Position numbers and translations under genes: made by a program. From Heliocidaris erythrogramma (taxonomy: Eukaryota > Echinodermata > Echinoidea > Camarodonta > Echinometridae), in contig CM046858.1 of the NCBI GenBank assembly GCA_025617745.1, forward strand, positions 32,092,180 to 32,156,179: a stretch of 64,000 nucleotides of DNA, read 5' to 3'. This document shows, piece after piece, positions 12,151-23,453 of the stretch. Under the pieces are notes generated by a model. The model was not told the origin of the DNA. It worked only from the letters and a program-made list of their open reading frames with translations, and did not search any database. Numbering within the stretch: the first letter of the stretch is position 1; each line of letters begins with the position of its first letter.

Positions 12151-13510
12151 TTCTTTGTACAGTAGAAAACTCAGCAATGATGGAAGATCAGTATGGGGCA
12201 CACCAAACATATTGGGTGAAGTCATAATTCCAAAATGCTTTAAATTTTTTTTTTAAATCATATGCCTTCACACTTCACTACACATTTTTGTTTAAAAAGA
12301 ATTTGTAGACTATGTCAAGACTAATACATTTGCTCTGAAGTGACCATTATTATTATTCTAAATTGCATGTACATGTGCATAAAATGAGTGAAGAGTGATA
12401 ATAACATGTGTATGAGGAAATATTGTTTGGTGTAGAGTTACATGTAAGTAGACCTTTGTATGAGCAATAATTTGGAATTGCATACTTTTATACATGCATG
12501 ACAAATAGAGTATGTAATAAACATTGTTCAACATTTAGTTTATACAATCATGTTTACAATACGAGTTTATGAATTGACCAGAACTGATGCATATTAAAGA
12601 TACTATAGAAAATAAAAGTTATTTTGATAAAACACAGTACAAAAAGAAAGTTAGCAAACATCAAGAGACATTATAAAAAACAATCTTACTATATCTGAAA
12701 TTGAAATGGCATGTACAAATGAATGTAATAAATGTATATACATGTACTGTACTAAAAAGGTCAACAAATAATGTACATGTAGATGACTTATTTTTTGCAA
12801 TTATACAGTGCATGTACTAGTAAATAGATTAACTTGATTCAAGCAATTAAGTGAAGTTCGCTTAAATCAAATGAAGTTCTTGATAAACTGCTACAAGATA
12901 TGGACTCTCTCCTTTCTTATATTCTACAAGCTATAATACCTCATCATCAAGAAATATACTTCTGGAAAGGAAAACATACATTGTAGTGAAAGGTAGTTAA
13001 CAGAGTGTGGAAATACAGACTAGCATGTACATTTAAATATAGAATGACCTGTAACCCATGACTCATGCCAGGTCAGTTATAAAACAATGAGGAGTTGTAT
13101 GATACCTGCACATGAAAACAAGACTACAAAGATGTATGTCTGCACAGTAAATCCCAATAAAGCTACGCCATCTTGTAAGTTCAATCAAGCTCTCTAAATA
13201 GTCTTCTATATTAAAGAATACAATATACATTCTTAATAATTCTAATGAAATCTTGAAAACAGCAATGCGGAGTACATTTGGCATTTTATCTACAAGTTGC
13301 CTCGAAGCACATGATCACAAAGGCACTATTATAATTCCATTGTCATATTGTATATTACTTGATCAAAACAGAAAAAGTGTTGCAACTGTTTTTGAAATTT
13401 ATGTAGGGCTATAGTCTGTGTCACATAGGGATGTAGTATTCAAGCAAGTAATATGATTATCATAGCAATAGATGTTTAAGGAGGTTATGAGGGGATGTTA
13501 ATTTATGAAG
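12151..13510. other. AT-rich sequence without a recognised gene
   Basis: Contains many TACATGTA-type words and scattered short open frames without family motifs. Nothing identifiable as a gene or an element. Confidence 0.45.
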
Positions 13511-13514
13511 TCAC

Positions 13515-13748
13515 TTGAGAAGTGAAGTTCCGCTAGGAATCTGTGTAAGCAATCTCCAGATCACAGATGTAATGGGTAAGTTGATTAAGGTTGAAATACT
13601 CAGTTGACTTTGTGGATGAATGACTAGTTTGCAATCATTTGAGAAGCGACGTTTAGCCAGGAATCTGTGCGAGCAATCTCCAGATCACGGATGTAATGAG
13701 TAAGTTGATTCAGGTTGAGATGCTGAGTTGACTTCGTGGATGAATGTC
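13515..13748 (+). repeat. Two-copy direct repeat of about 125 bp
   Basis: The block with AGGAATCTGTGTAAGCAATC, CTCCAGATCACAGATGTAAT and GACTTTGTGGATGAATG is repeated once at 13640-13748 with a few substitutions. Confidence 0.8.
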
Positions 13749-14094
13749 TCTGTGCACCACATACTACCAATGCTCCCATCAAAACCCTAACAAGTCTGCA
13801 TGTAGTCTTCCAGCCTAAGATACATAATGCAACAAAATATACATCTATTTAAGATGAAAAGATGATGAGTACAGTTAAGTATGAAAAAAACGTTGAAGAA
13901 AGCTTTTGAATAAAAGACATATATTTAATGAAGCTTTTTCTCTTGTACTCAGAGTAAAACACAAGAATAAACAACGCCTTGCAGAGTTGTAAGACGCAGC
14001 ACTACATGCATACCATTATGCTCAAGGCACCTACTGTACCTGTACATGTACAAAAATGTATATCAAGTTCACAGACCCTGTTCTGTGATGGCAG

Positions 14095-14600
14095 AAAGAG
14101 TTTGTTAAGCCTGCGTCAGGTATCCAACGGTCTCCGGCCGAATTTGTGTATAGCCAGAAAGTCACTGAGTTTCAAATCGCCTGGGAGTCAAGCATATTTT
14201 TCGCTTGAAATCTACCGTCACATACTGGACGGGGCTCGGGTGGAGCCCTTTGAACACTAGTGATTAGAAGCTGACCTCCATCTGAATTTTAAACCTAAAA
14301 AATGGTCTAAGATCGTCGGATTGCCGCCCGAATATTGATTGAATGTTTTCTGATGCCCAAGCAATCTACAGGCGACCTGTTTACGAGCTCTGCGACCTCA
14401 AGTTTCGTGGAAAAATTTGGGAGCAGGTTTCGGTGCCCTGTGAACGTTGTCCGACCCCTAAAAAACGCAGCAGAGCCCGCAGTGATCGAGCAGACACCGG
14501 CCTTATTCCTGGCGAAAATGCCCCTCTTTGAGCTCGTAGAGAAGTTTTGGATAGCTGCGTTTTGGATATGTGACGGCCCCTTTAGGACACTGCTGTTATT
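14095..14600. other. GC-richer island of unknown nature
   Basis: Between AT-rich flanks this stretch is CpG- and GC-richer, with open frames of 62, 89 and 93 codons in different frames on the plus strand. None has a motif I recognise, and there are no obvious splice sites bounding one frame. It may be a transposon remnant or a first-exon/promoter region. No function is proposed. Confidence 0.3.
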
Positions 14601-15159
14601 CTAGCTAATATTACAGCCTGGTAAAAGTGGCTAGTAATCCAGACTAGCATTCTGTTATTTGCAGCAGCCAATCAGAGCCTGTTAATTTCCCTTACTTTGT
14701 TTCCTGTTTTTTCCCTTTTCTGTTTATATTGTTCAATTTTGGCTTTATGTCCATTCTCACATTTTTATCTTATAAATGCAACACAAAATTCTTTGGTATG
14801 TCTTTGGACAAAACTGTTGTTCCATTTAATGTTCCTTCTTCATTTAGCTATTCAGCCTCTGCAATATTTTAAGGATGCATATGAGTTTAATATAAGGGTA
14901 ACTGTTTAACATCTAATCATGTAGTCTCATTCTCTTATCCACACATTGATCTCACATTTTTCTTTTATTTATACATGTAGGTGGGGAACGACAACAAAAA
15001 GTGAATAAAACTAGAAATGTGCATTGCTGGGGCCGCGCAATGCTAAATGTATCCCCCGGCACTGGCAGCGATTTGAAGGAAGGACAAAGACCCTCCCCCA
15101 TCCCCTCCCTCAAACAAAAGGATGGTGTAGAAATTAGATGTGTAGGTTTCACTAAGACA

Positions 15160-16965
15160 CATCTTCACATAAAATTTGAAAGAAATGTGTTGAGAGATAT
15201 ACCAAGATACATCTCCATACAAAATTTGAAAGAAATCCATCAATAAATGTGGCCTGCAGAGTGCACTCACGCCATGCCCTGAAGTATGACCTTTGACCCT
15301 ATAAAAGACGGAACACTGGTGGCAGCATCACCAAAAACTATAGGTTTTTAGATTACACCAAGAGACACCTTCATGCAAAATTTGAACGAAATCCGTCAAG
15401 AAATGCAGAAGTAAGAGTGCACAAAAGGGACAAATGAGCTTTGACCCTATAAAGGACGGAACAATGAGGGCAGCATCACCAAACAGTAAAGATGTGTAGA
15501 TTATACCAAGATACATCTCCATACAAAATTTGAACAAAATCCGTTGAGAAATGTGGCCTGCAGAGTGCACTCACGCCATGCCCTGAAGTATGACCTTTGA
15601 CCCTATAAAAGAGGGAACACTGGTGGCAGCATCACCAAAAACTATAGGTTTTTAGATTACACCAAGAGACACCTTCATGCAAAATTTGAACGAAATCCGT
15701 CAAGAAATGCAGAAGAGTGCAAGAAATGGAAAAATGACCTTTGACCCTATATAAAGGACGGAACAATGAGGGCAGCATCACCAAAAATTAAATATGTGTA
15801 GATTATACCAAGATACATCTCCATACAAAATCTGAATGAAATCCGTCAAGAAATGCAGAAGTAAGAGTGCACAAAAGGGACAAATGAGCTTTGACCCTAT
15901 AAAGGACGGAACAATGAGGGCAGCATCACCAAACAGTAAAGATGTGTAGATTATACCAAGATACATCTCCATACAAAATTTGAAAGAAATCCATCAAGAA
16001 ATGTGGCCTGCAGAGTGCACTCACGCCATGCCCTGAAGTATGACCTTTGACCCTATAAAAGACGGAACACTGGTGGCAGCATCACCAAAAACTATAGGTT
16101 TTTAGATTACACCAAGAGACACCTTCATGCAAAATATGAACGAAATCCGTCAAGAAATGCAGAAGTAAGAGTGCAAGAAATGGAAAAATGACCTTTGACC
16201 CTATATAAAGGACGGAACAATGAGGGCAGCATCACCAAACAGTAAAGATGTGTAGATTATACCAAGATACATCTCCATACAAAATTTGAAAGAAATCCGT
16301 CGAGAAATGCAGAAGTAAGAGTGCAAGAAATGGAAAAATGACCTTTGACCCTATAAAGGACGGAACAATGAGGGCAGCATCACCAAAAATTAAACATGTG
16401 TAGATTATACCAAGATACATCTCCATACAAAATTTGAACGAAATCCGTTGAGAAATGTGGCCTGCAGAGTGCATTCACGCCATGCCCTGAAGTATGACCT
16501 TTGACCCTATAAAAGACGGAACACTGGTGGCAGCATCACCAAACACTATAGGTTTTTAAATTACACCAAGAGACACCTTCATGCAAAATTTGAACGAAAT
16601 CCGTTGAGAAATGTGACCGCCAGAGCGCACACTAGAGTACACACAAGACATCTATCAAAATATGACCTTTGACCCTATAAAAGACGGAACACTGGGGGCA
16701 GCATCACCAAAATCTATAGGGTTCCAGATTTTACCAAGAGACACCTTCATACAAAATTTGAACAAAATCCGTTGAGAAATGTCACCGCTAGAGCGCACAC
16801 AAACTATCCCAAAAATATGGCCTTTTACCCTATAAAAGACGGAACACTGGGGGCAGCATCACCAGAAACTATAGGGGTCCAGATTTTACCAAGATACACG
16901 TCCACAGGAAGTCTGAAAGAAATTCGTCGAGAAATGTGACCGCTAGAGCGCACACAAGAATGTGA
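15160..16965 (+). repeat. Tandem array, about 150-bp unit, 11 copies
   Basis: Each unit contains a GACCCTATAAA block, GACGGAACA, GGCAGCATCACC, a CCAAGAGACACC or CCAAGATACATC block, and CAAAATTTGAA followed by AAATCCGT. GGCAGCATCACC recurs 11 times at 145-165 bp spacing from about 15320 to 16853. Units alternate between a TCTCCATAC-type and a CTTCATGC-type variant, so the array seems to have expanded partly as two-unit blocks. Eight units carry TGACCTTTGACCC, a direct repeat of two nuclear-receptor half sites. No coding role. Confidence 0.9.
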
Positions 16966-17100
16966 CGCGGCAGCGGCGGCGGCGGCGAAACGCTGCTGAA
17001 TCCAAAGTATCCTCCGGCATACTGCCGGGGGATACAATAATAATAATAATGAATATTTATAAAGCGCCACATCCACTAAAATACAGTGCTCAAGGCGCTG
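16966..17100 (+). repeat. (GGC)n tract, small palindrome and (AAT)n GCGCC repeat
   Basis: A CGGCGGCGGCGG stretch and a short palindrome (TATCCTCCGGCA with TGCCGGGGGATA) end the tandem array. They are followed by (AAT)n and the GCGCC...AAGGCGC repeat related to the insertion at 9928. Confidence 0.6.
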
Positions 17101-17458
17101 GAAAATAGAAATTACAGTTACACAGGTAGGATAGAGATCACATAGAAAATAATTGCAAATTGACCAAACACTACAGCACATGTTGCAAATACATAATGAT
17201 AAAAATATACAAAGGTATGTAGCATATAATAAAAAATATATAGATCTGATTGCAATATAGCTGATCCCTTAGATCTATTAGCCTAATGAAAGTATACTTA
17301 CCAAGTGAGTATATTCCTGCATTCTTGAGAAGACCAAATAGTTTGACAAAGTTCACATATTTGCCCAGGGTGAAGAAAACCAAGGATTCCTGCAATATAT
17401 GACATAAATGCAGGTCTGAATGAAAAGGATGCTCCTACATGTATGTCTTTATCATTAT

Positions 17459-17760
17459 TACCTATATAAGGCATTTTAGCGGCGCATTAAAAACGTATAT
17501 TTTTGTCCGCTTGGCGTGCAATATCAGGGCATATTTAATGCTACACGAAATTCCCCATAGGCTACTGTACTGAACTTGCTGTGCAATATTATACAAATAA
17601 TGAATGTTTATGAGTGCAATGGAAAGAATATTTTCATGAGTTGAAAGATGGAATGTTCCATTCAATGAGGCGAAGCCGAATTGAATGGAACAGATTCCAT
17701 CTTTCAACGAATGAAAACATTCTTTCCATTGCACGAATGAAAAAAATTCATTATTTGTTT
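17459..17760. repeat. Interspersed repeat end plus long hairpin
   Basis: The first about 100 bp (ATAAGGCATTTTAGCGGC, TTTTGTCCGCTTG, CCCCATAGGCTA) recur at 52469-52570. The rest is a long imperfect hairpin: GTGCAATGGAAAGAAT near 17614 is mirrored by ATTCTTTCCATTGCAC near 17720, with arms of about 70 bp around a loop containing GAGGCGAAGCC. A 196-codon minus-strand open frame crosses it but is non-coding over most of its length. Confidence 0.65.
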
Positions 17761-17857
17761 TATGCAACATCTGAGTAGATCCTATATAAGTGCGTTGTAT
17801 TATTATTATTATTATTATCCTTGTTATTTGTACAATAAAATAAATATATGTAATTAT

Positions 17858-18162
17858 ATCCAATTCTCTTGTCGATTGAAAGTGTCGATGTAAGCCATAG
17901 CGAATTTCGAACATAGATTTCTTCGTGTAAAGAGACACGTCATTCTTTCTCAAACCACCGTAAAAACGTGACAGAAATTGGTCCAATTCTTTCACGTCTA
18001 AGCCTTCTACAGCATCCAGTCTTGTGCCAGTAAACTTTGCAGATGCTTCCAACCGACCTATAGCATATTTAATTTGTTTTTTTGTGTTTACAGCATCGGC
18101 CCGTCGAGTAAATCGGCCAATTCTTCATCAGTTAGCAACACGAACTTGTTTACATCGGCCAT
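17858..18162 (-). pseudogene. KCTD1/Crypton-like N-terminal domain fragment
   Basis: On the minus strand an ATG at 18162 opens MADVNKFVLLTDEELADLL. A one-base frame break near 18100 follows, and the next frame continues with IKYAIGRLEASAKFTGTRL, LDQFLSRFYGGLRKND and FEIRYGLHRHF. This combination is typical of the N-terminal region shared by Crypton-type tyrosine recombinases and domesticated relatives (KCTD1/ZMYM-type). The homology stops after STREL and runs into AT-rich repeat DNA, so the catalytic recombinase part is missing. It is a degraded transposon piece or a stranded first exon. CpG-rich sequence upstream (18163-18300) could be its old promoter. Family assignment rests on motif memory only. 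Confidence 0.55.
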
Positions 18163-18299
18163 TTTGATCGTCTGCGCTGCGGTCAAATGCCAAAGGTTAC
18201 GGCGCTGGGCCGGTCGCTCGCGAGCGTAAAATAAGTCATAGATCTATGGGCAAAGTCCGGTAGTATCATTACGTGCGCTGTATCGCAGCCGCGCATTAC

Positions 18300-19020
18300 A
18301 CTGAAAAGGTCGAGGCGTTGAATGGAAAAAATCGTATGGAACAAAAATGCACGCTAGCTAGCGCTAAACCATGGAATGGAACAAATATTTAATAACATGT
18401 GACCTATTATTCTCCAATCAAATTACAAGGAGTGTTGTATAATACACCATATTTTGCCTGGTCAGTGCGCTTTTATCAAAGTGCATGCATGCAGTTAAGG
18501 CACAATAGATACGCGCGATCACAATTTTACGTCACAATACTCGGCCCAGATAGAATACGTGTATGAATAACCTGAAATTGTCTTTCATTGGTAGTGAATT
18601 TTGGAATAGATTACCTTTTATACACTTGATTTACACACTTGCTGAGTAAATCATAAATTAAAACATTTATGTAAATAGTCTGTATATGTACAAGAAATGT
18701 ATTTAACATCATTACTTTCTACTTTTTGTACTTCATTGTTAACTATTATTATTTTTAATTTGGGTATTAATTGAACTTTACCAAAATACTTGTTTGGTTG
18801 GTTTTTTGTTGTTGTTGTGGGTCAGGCTCGACTAGCATGTGCTATTATCTGGCCCCTTTTACCAACCAATGCTTTTCTTCATTTATATGTAAATAATTAT
18901 CATTGTATGTAAAAAAAAATGTATTGTAATTAAATGTTGTTGGTGGTAATAAATCAAATCAATAAATCAGATTGAGGGACTGACAGGCAAACAAACATGT
19001 TTGTAATTGCTACAAGATAG
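18300..19020. other. AT-rich sequence without a recognised gene
   Basis: Repeat-like words (GGAATGGAACAAATA) near 18300-18440, then AT-rich DNA up to the transposon terminus at 19021. No coding segment was recognised. Confidence 0.4.
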
Positions 19021-20336
19021 GCATATGGGCAATTCCATGAGATGGGTGCCATGGGGTGAAAAAATAAATTCTTATTTTGGAACTTGTCACCCACCTAATT
19101 TTGTTCAGTATACTTCTGGGCAAACGGAACAGTAAAATTTGTCAAAAATTTGCATCAAGAATTGCAAATATTGAACTTTGAACTTAGCTTACACTTTTAT
19201 TGAGAAAAACTGTAAATATTTACCTAAAGATGTCATTTCAATTCATACATAATTAAAGAATGGTAAGCAGTTGTTTAGTTGATTTTTAGAATGTATGGGA
19301 CATTAGTTTTGACTTGCCGAAGAGAAAAAAATGGCCTCCATTCCCATGAATGGGTAGAAAGCATGCCATCCGACTGCTCAAACCAATGTAACGTGAGTAA
19401 CGAAAAAAATGAAAAAGTTTTATTTCTTAATATTCCCTTCCCTTCAAAATTTGCCAATGGAAATTCTCTTCATACTCCTTGGACCTAATATGAAAAAAAG
19501 GGTAGGAGCTGTATACATGCCATGGTATTACAATAAATGAGGCCCAAAAATTGTAACGTGAGTAACAATGTAACGTGAGTAACGATGGTGTAACGTGAGT
19601 AACAACATAAAATTGTGATATAAATATGTATTTCACAGGCTATGGTACAGAATTCTTTTATTGTGTGACTAAGGGGTAAAAACAAAGAGTTCAGTCCTTT
19701 AATGACCTTTCATGACCTTTTGAAGTGGTCAGTGTTGCCATTACATAACATAACGTACTACCCCCGAGTGGATCTGTTCATTGAGCTTTGTAGCAAGTTG
19801 GAGATTGCAGTGTTCTTAAGCAAGCTCTATTCTCGTCTCCTAATTGTTTCTTTAGAGGAGAGTACAGATTTATTTTTTCATTTATTTTTTATCTTTACCT
19901 GTAACTTTTAGAATAAGCACAACAATCAATTTGTTAACATTAGTAGCCATGTAATCCAGATGAACAAAATAATGCCTAACCTACATGTACAGTATTTGCA
20001 GACAAGTTGTAAATATTCACAGATGCTGTTAGATTTGCAATGTTTATCTGAAATCTACAGTCTTCTAATTGTGTATTGAAATATAATTTGCCATAATTGT
20101 GATATATTTATTTATAGCTTTAATTAATGATGTGATGTTTAATTGGAATTTTGCATCCAATAAGAATATCAATTTTTCTTATTTGCAATTCTTTGTTTTC
20201 AGTAGGAAAGTTTTAACGGTCAGATATCTGTTAATTTAGTTGTAAAATTACATTTCCTTCTGTTAATTGTAAAATTAAATCCTCAACAAATTTGTAAAAT
20301 CAGCACTGATTTTCTTATTTACTATATAAATCTATA

Positions 20337-20483
20337 TACCTACCTATTATGCCTGTAGTCTTGACTACGGGACCCCTTCGAGAATTATCACACATGAGTC
20401 ACAATATTGTGCGCACCCCCCGTAATCCTATTGTCCCCTTCGCCACTCACGCGCGTCAATACGCTACGGCCATCTTCCTCTTT
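20337..20483 (+). repeat. DIRS copy 1 left inverted terminal repeat
   Basis: Runs from ACCTACCTATTATGCC to the GGCCATCTTCCTC end. It is the reverse complement of 26088-26235 at almost every position. The outer 43 bases (20294-20336) are specific to the left end. Confidence 0.93.
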
Positions 20484-20542
20484 TGCGAGCAACCCCAAGA
20501 AGAAACATGTTGCTTGCAAGGAGCGGGGAAGGAGGGAGGGTC

Positions 20543-20637
20543 ATAGGTAGGTATATAGATTTATATAGTAAATAAGAAAATCAGTGCTGATTTTACAAAT
20601 TTACTGCAATAAATCATATATACCTACCTATTATGCC
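20543..20637. repeat. DIRS copy 1 internal complementary region
   Basis: The first half (to about 20599) is the reverse complement of the element's left terminus, and the second half (from about 20597) is the reverse complement of its right terminus. Read on the minus strand the join is GCAGTAAATTTGTAAAATC, so the two ends meet at TTT. In DIRS elements this region is the template used to complete the ends and form the circular intermediate. Confidence 0.93.
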
Positions 20638-20704
20638 AGACCAGCGCCAACTCAAAGACCGGGAGGCATGTTTCGAGCAGAAGGAAATAGGATTACACCA
20701 AAGA

Positions 20705-21720
20705 CTACAAAGAAGACACAGCGGCCTTCAAGGTGGCTGACGCAAACAAAGCTTCACCTGCGGGAATATCCCTAAGGTAGCAAGAAATGAAGGAATTGGG
20801 CGAACGCCAATAAGCAGCCTTCAAAATATCAACAAGCGCCACACCTTGAAACAGAGCCCAAGAAGTGCTGACACTACGAGTATCATGAGCACGAGGCTTA
20901 CTGTCGGATAAAAGAGCCTCTGTGCCAGCGGCCCTAATAGCTTCAACGATCCATCTAGAGATGGAATCAAGAGAGGCAGGAGAAAAAGGCTCTCTAGTGA
21001 TCAGGAACAACTGATCATCCTTACGATAAGACTTAGTCTTATCAATATACCATTTGAGAGCCCTAACAGGACACCAAACTTTGTCCTCACGCACCGAAGA
21101 AAAGTTAGAAAGCGGACAAAGAAAAATCTCAACAGGACCGGAGGCAGCTGTCTGATTCTTGGCAACGAAAGAAGCCCTAGGAATCAATCTAACACCTTTT
21201 CTCTCCCAGCGAACATGACCAGGAGTAAGACAGAGAGCATGAAGAGTACTGCGCCTCTGCCCAGAGGCAATAGCTACCAAAAAGAGCGTCTTAACCGTAA
21301 GATGATGAAGCGAAGCTTCACCCAACGGTTCGAAAGGAGGTTTCGCCAAGGCCTCCAGGACCTTAGGCAGACTCCAAGACGGCACTAACTTAGAAAGAGA
21401 AGGTCTTTTCAGAAAGAACAAACGAATCAAACCACTTAGAAGCGGGGAATTGGAAATCCCCGAACCATCTGAAAAACCCGAATGAATGGCCCCGATCGCC
21501 GAACGGTAGCCTCGGATAGTAGAAATAGATCTCCCTTTGTCAAATAACGAGATTAAGAAATCCGCAATTGAACCAATAGGAGCCTCAGAAGGGGTTTGAT
21601 TTCTCTCTTTGCACCAAAGGAAAAAGACCGAAAGACGGGAATTGTAAATCTCCCTAGTAGAAACCCTACGACTAGACATTAAAAAGTCCGCGGCTCTATC
21701 AGAGAGACCCGACTGTCTTG
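20705..21720 (-). CDS. DIRS tyrosine recombinase (copy 1)
   Basis: Tyrosine recombinase that would join the circular DNA intermediate to the target without an integrase of the DDE type. The minus-strand frame is open from 22453 to 20705 (582 residues), but the recognisable protein begins near LSDRAADFLMSSRRV (about 21720) because the upstream part overlaps the RNase H/methyltransferase frame. Motifs in order: core-binding part with YNSRLSVFFLWC and STIRGYRSAIGAIH; catalytic Arg in SGQRRSTLHAL (about residue 400 of the open frame); HDTR at about 523-526; Trp in AAYWRS near 549; nucleophilic Tyr in SCYLRDI near 559. All expected catalytic positions are present and no stop interrupts them. This is the best-preserved gene of the element. 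It overlaps the end of the polymerase frame, as is usual in DIRS. Confidence 0.9.
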
Positions 21721-21829
21721 CAGATTCCCTGACAGGGGCCAAGCAGTCAAATGAAGAGACTCCGGACTGTGGTGAAGAATCCCCGATAGGGGCTGCAACA
21801 CCAGATTCACTCTTAACGGGGAGAACGGT

Positions 21830-22110
21830 TGAGCCCTTAGGAGGCTCATAAGTTCTGGAAACCAATTCCTCCTGGGCCAAAAGGGAGCTATTACGAGCAC
21901 CCGCGCCCGATCTTCCCTGATTTTCCGCAAGACACGCGGAATCAGATGGAAGGGAGGAAAGGCGAATCCCTGAAGGTTCTCCCAGCTGAGGGAGAAAGCA
22001 TCGAGAGCCCATGCTCCCTGATCGCGAACATGGGAGCAATACTTCGGCAGCTGGTGATTTAGCACCGACGCAAATAGATCCACTTCCAGTGGACCTAGGC
22101 GACTGCGAAT
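21830..22110 (-). CDS. DIRS methyltransferase-like domain (copy 1)
   Basis: Downstream of RNase H in the same minus-strand frame lies a segment with LEVDLFASVLNHQLPKYCS, then WALDAFSLSWENLQGFAFPPF, then VLVIAPFWPRRNWFPEL. Its position and spacing match the Dam-like adenine methyltransferase domain described for DIRS elements. FPPF sits where an NPPY-type catalytic motif is expected, so activity is doubtful or the motif is lineage-specific. The frame ends at 21679. The assignment is inference from order and motif pattern. Confidence 0.6.
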
Positions 22111-23453
22111 GCGGCAAAATACCTCCGGATGGAGCGTCCATTCCGATGGAAGATACCTGCCCCGAGACAGAAAATCCGCAAGGAGGTTTTCCCGACCGGG
22201 GATGAAAGAGGCCACGGGTGTGATTGCCATGCGACGACACCACCTCCACAGCTGAGCTGCTAGGGCATTCAGAGCAACCGAACGAGTGCCTCCCTGCCGA
22301 TTGATATATGCCGCCACGGTAACATTGTCCGTGAGAATCAGAACCGAACGACTGAGAAGTCGACTTCTGAAATGGAGCAAGGTCAACAGAACTGCCATAA
22401 ACTCCAGGACATTGATATGAGGAAGAGTCCAAGAAGAGACCAATCCCCCGCAACCGTGCTGCCGTTGCAGTGTCCTCCCCACCCCAACCGAGAGGCGTCC
22501 GTCGAAATCGATATCGACGGGAGAGGGGCAGAGAAGGACCTGCCTCGCGCGAGAAACACCTCGCTCGTCCAACAAGAGAGAAGAGACTTGATCTTTACTG
22601 GTACTGGAATCCAGACCAAAAGAGAGTCTTTTCCCGGCTTGAAGAACCTGAGGAGATGTCTCTGAAAGGGTCTCATGAGGAGCCGGCAGTCCTCTAAAAC
22701 ATCGACTAGACTGGCTAGATAACCTAGAAACTGAAGCCACTGTCTGGCCGAGACTCTTCTGGCCAGCAAGAGCTTGCGAGCCGCAGAGACAATGGTGAGA
22801 ATCCTGTCTCGACTGGGCCGAGCTAACTGATTCCTTATGTCTAACACCGCCCCCAGAAAAACTGGGCTGCGAGTGGGGACTAACTCTGACTTTTCCCAAT
22901 TTATTAGGAAACCTAAGTCTTGAGTAAGAGAGAGACGAGCAAACGAGTCTCGTCCAACAAACGATCGCGCGACTCCGCAAGGAGAAGCCAATCGTCCAGG
23001 TAACAAAACAACCGCAGGCCGCGACGCCTCAGAGAGGCCGCTAGCACCGCTACAACTTGAGTAAAAACCCGAGGGGCCGGGCGCAGCCCGAAGGGAAGAG
23101 CCCGAAAACGATAAGTCTCCGAGAGGAAGGAGAACCCCAGAAGATCGCGAGATGCGCGATGAATGGGAATGTGAAAGTACGCGTCCTTGAGATCTATCGA
23201 GACCGCGTAGTCTTCCCTTTTGATCAACGGAAGAATGGAGGCAAGAGTCTCCATCCGAAAATGAACCGGAGGAATAAATTTGTTTATCCTTTTTAGGTTC
23301 AGTATCAAACGAAGTTTTCCCCGAGCGCTTGGGAATAACAAATATTGGAGAAAGGGAAAGAGACGGCCTGTCTCTTACCCTTTCTATAGCCCTCTTTTCC
23401 AGAAGAGACTCGATCTCCTTTGAAGCATGAGATCGAGACAGGGCAGACATGGG
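22110..23453 (-). pseudogene. DIRS reverse transcriptase and RNase H (copy 1), frameshifted
   Basis: Reads minus. Reverse transcriptase starts near ASKEIESLLEKRAIERV, continues with LRLILNLKRINKFI, the palm motif SIDLKDAYFHIPIH, ALPFGLRPAPRVFT and the catalytic CYLDDWLL. Thumb and RNase H follow, with STDASRLGWGG, LTDNVTVAAYINRQGG and LADFLSRG. The coding frame switches at about 23300, again at about 22920 and again near 22430, so at least three frameshifts separate the parts now lying in open frames of 404, 142 and 433 codons. Catalytic residues themselves are kept. It would copy the element RNA to DNA and remove the RNA strand if intact. Confidence 0.88.

Noticed and set aside
13979..14604. 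Coding exon in the GC-richer island
   Set aside because: Several short frames compete, none has recognisable motifs or paired splice sites; kept only as an unassigned island.
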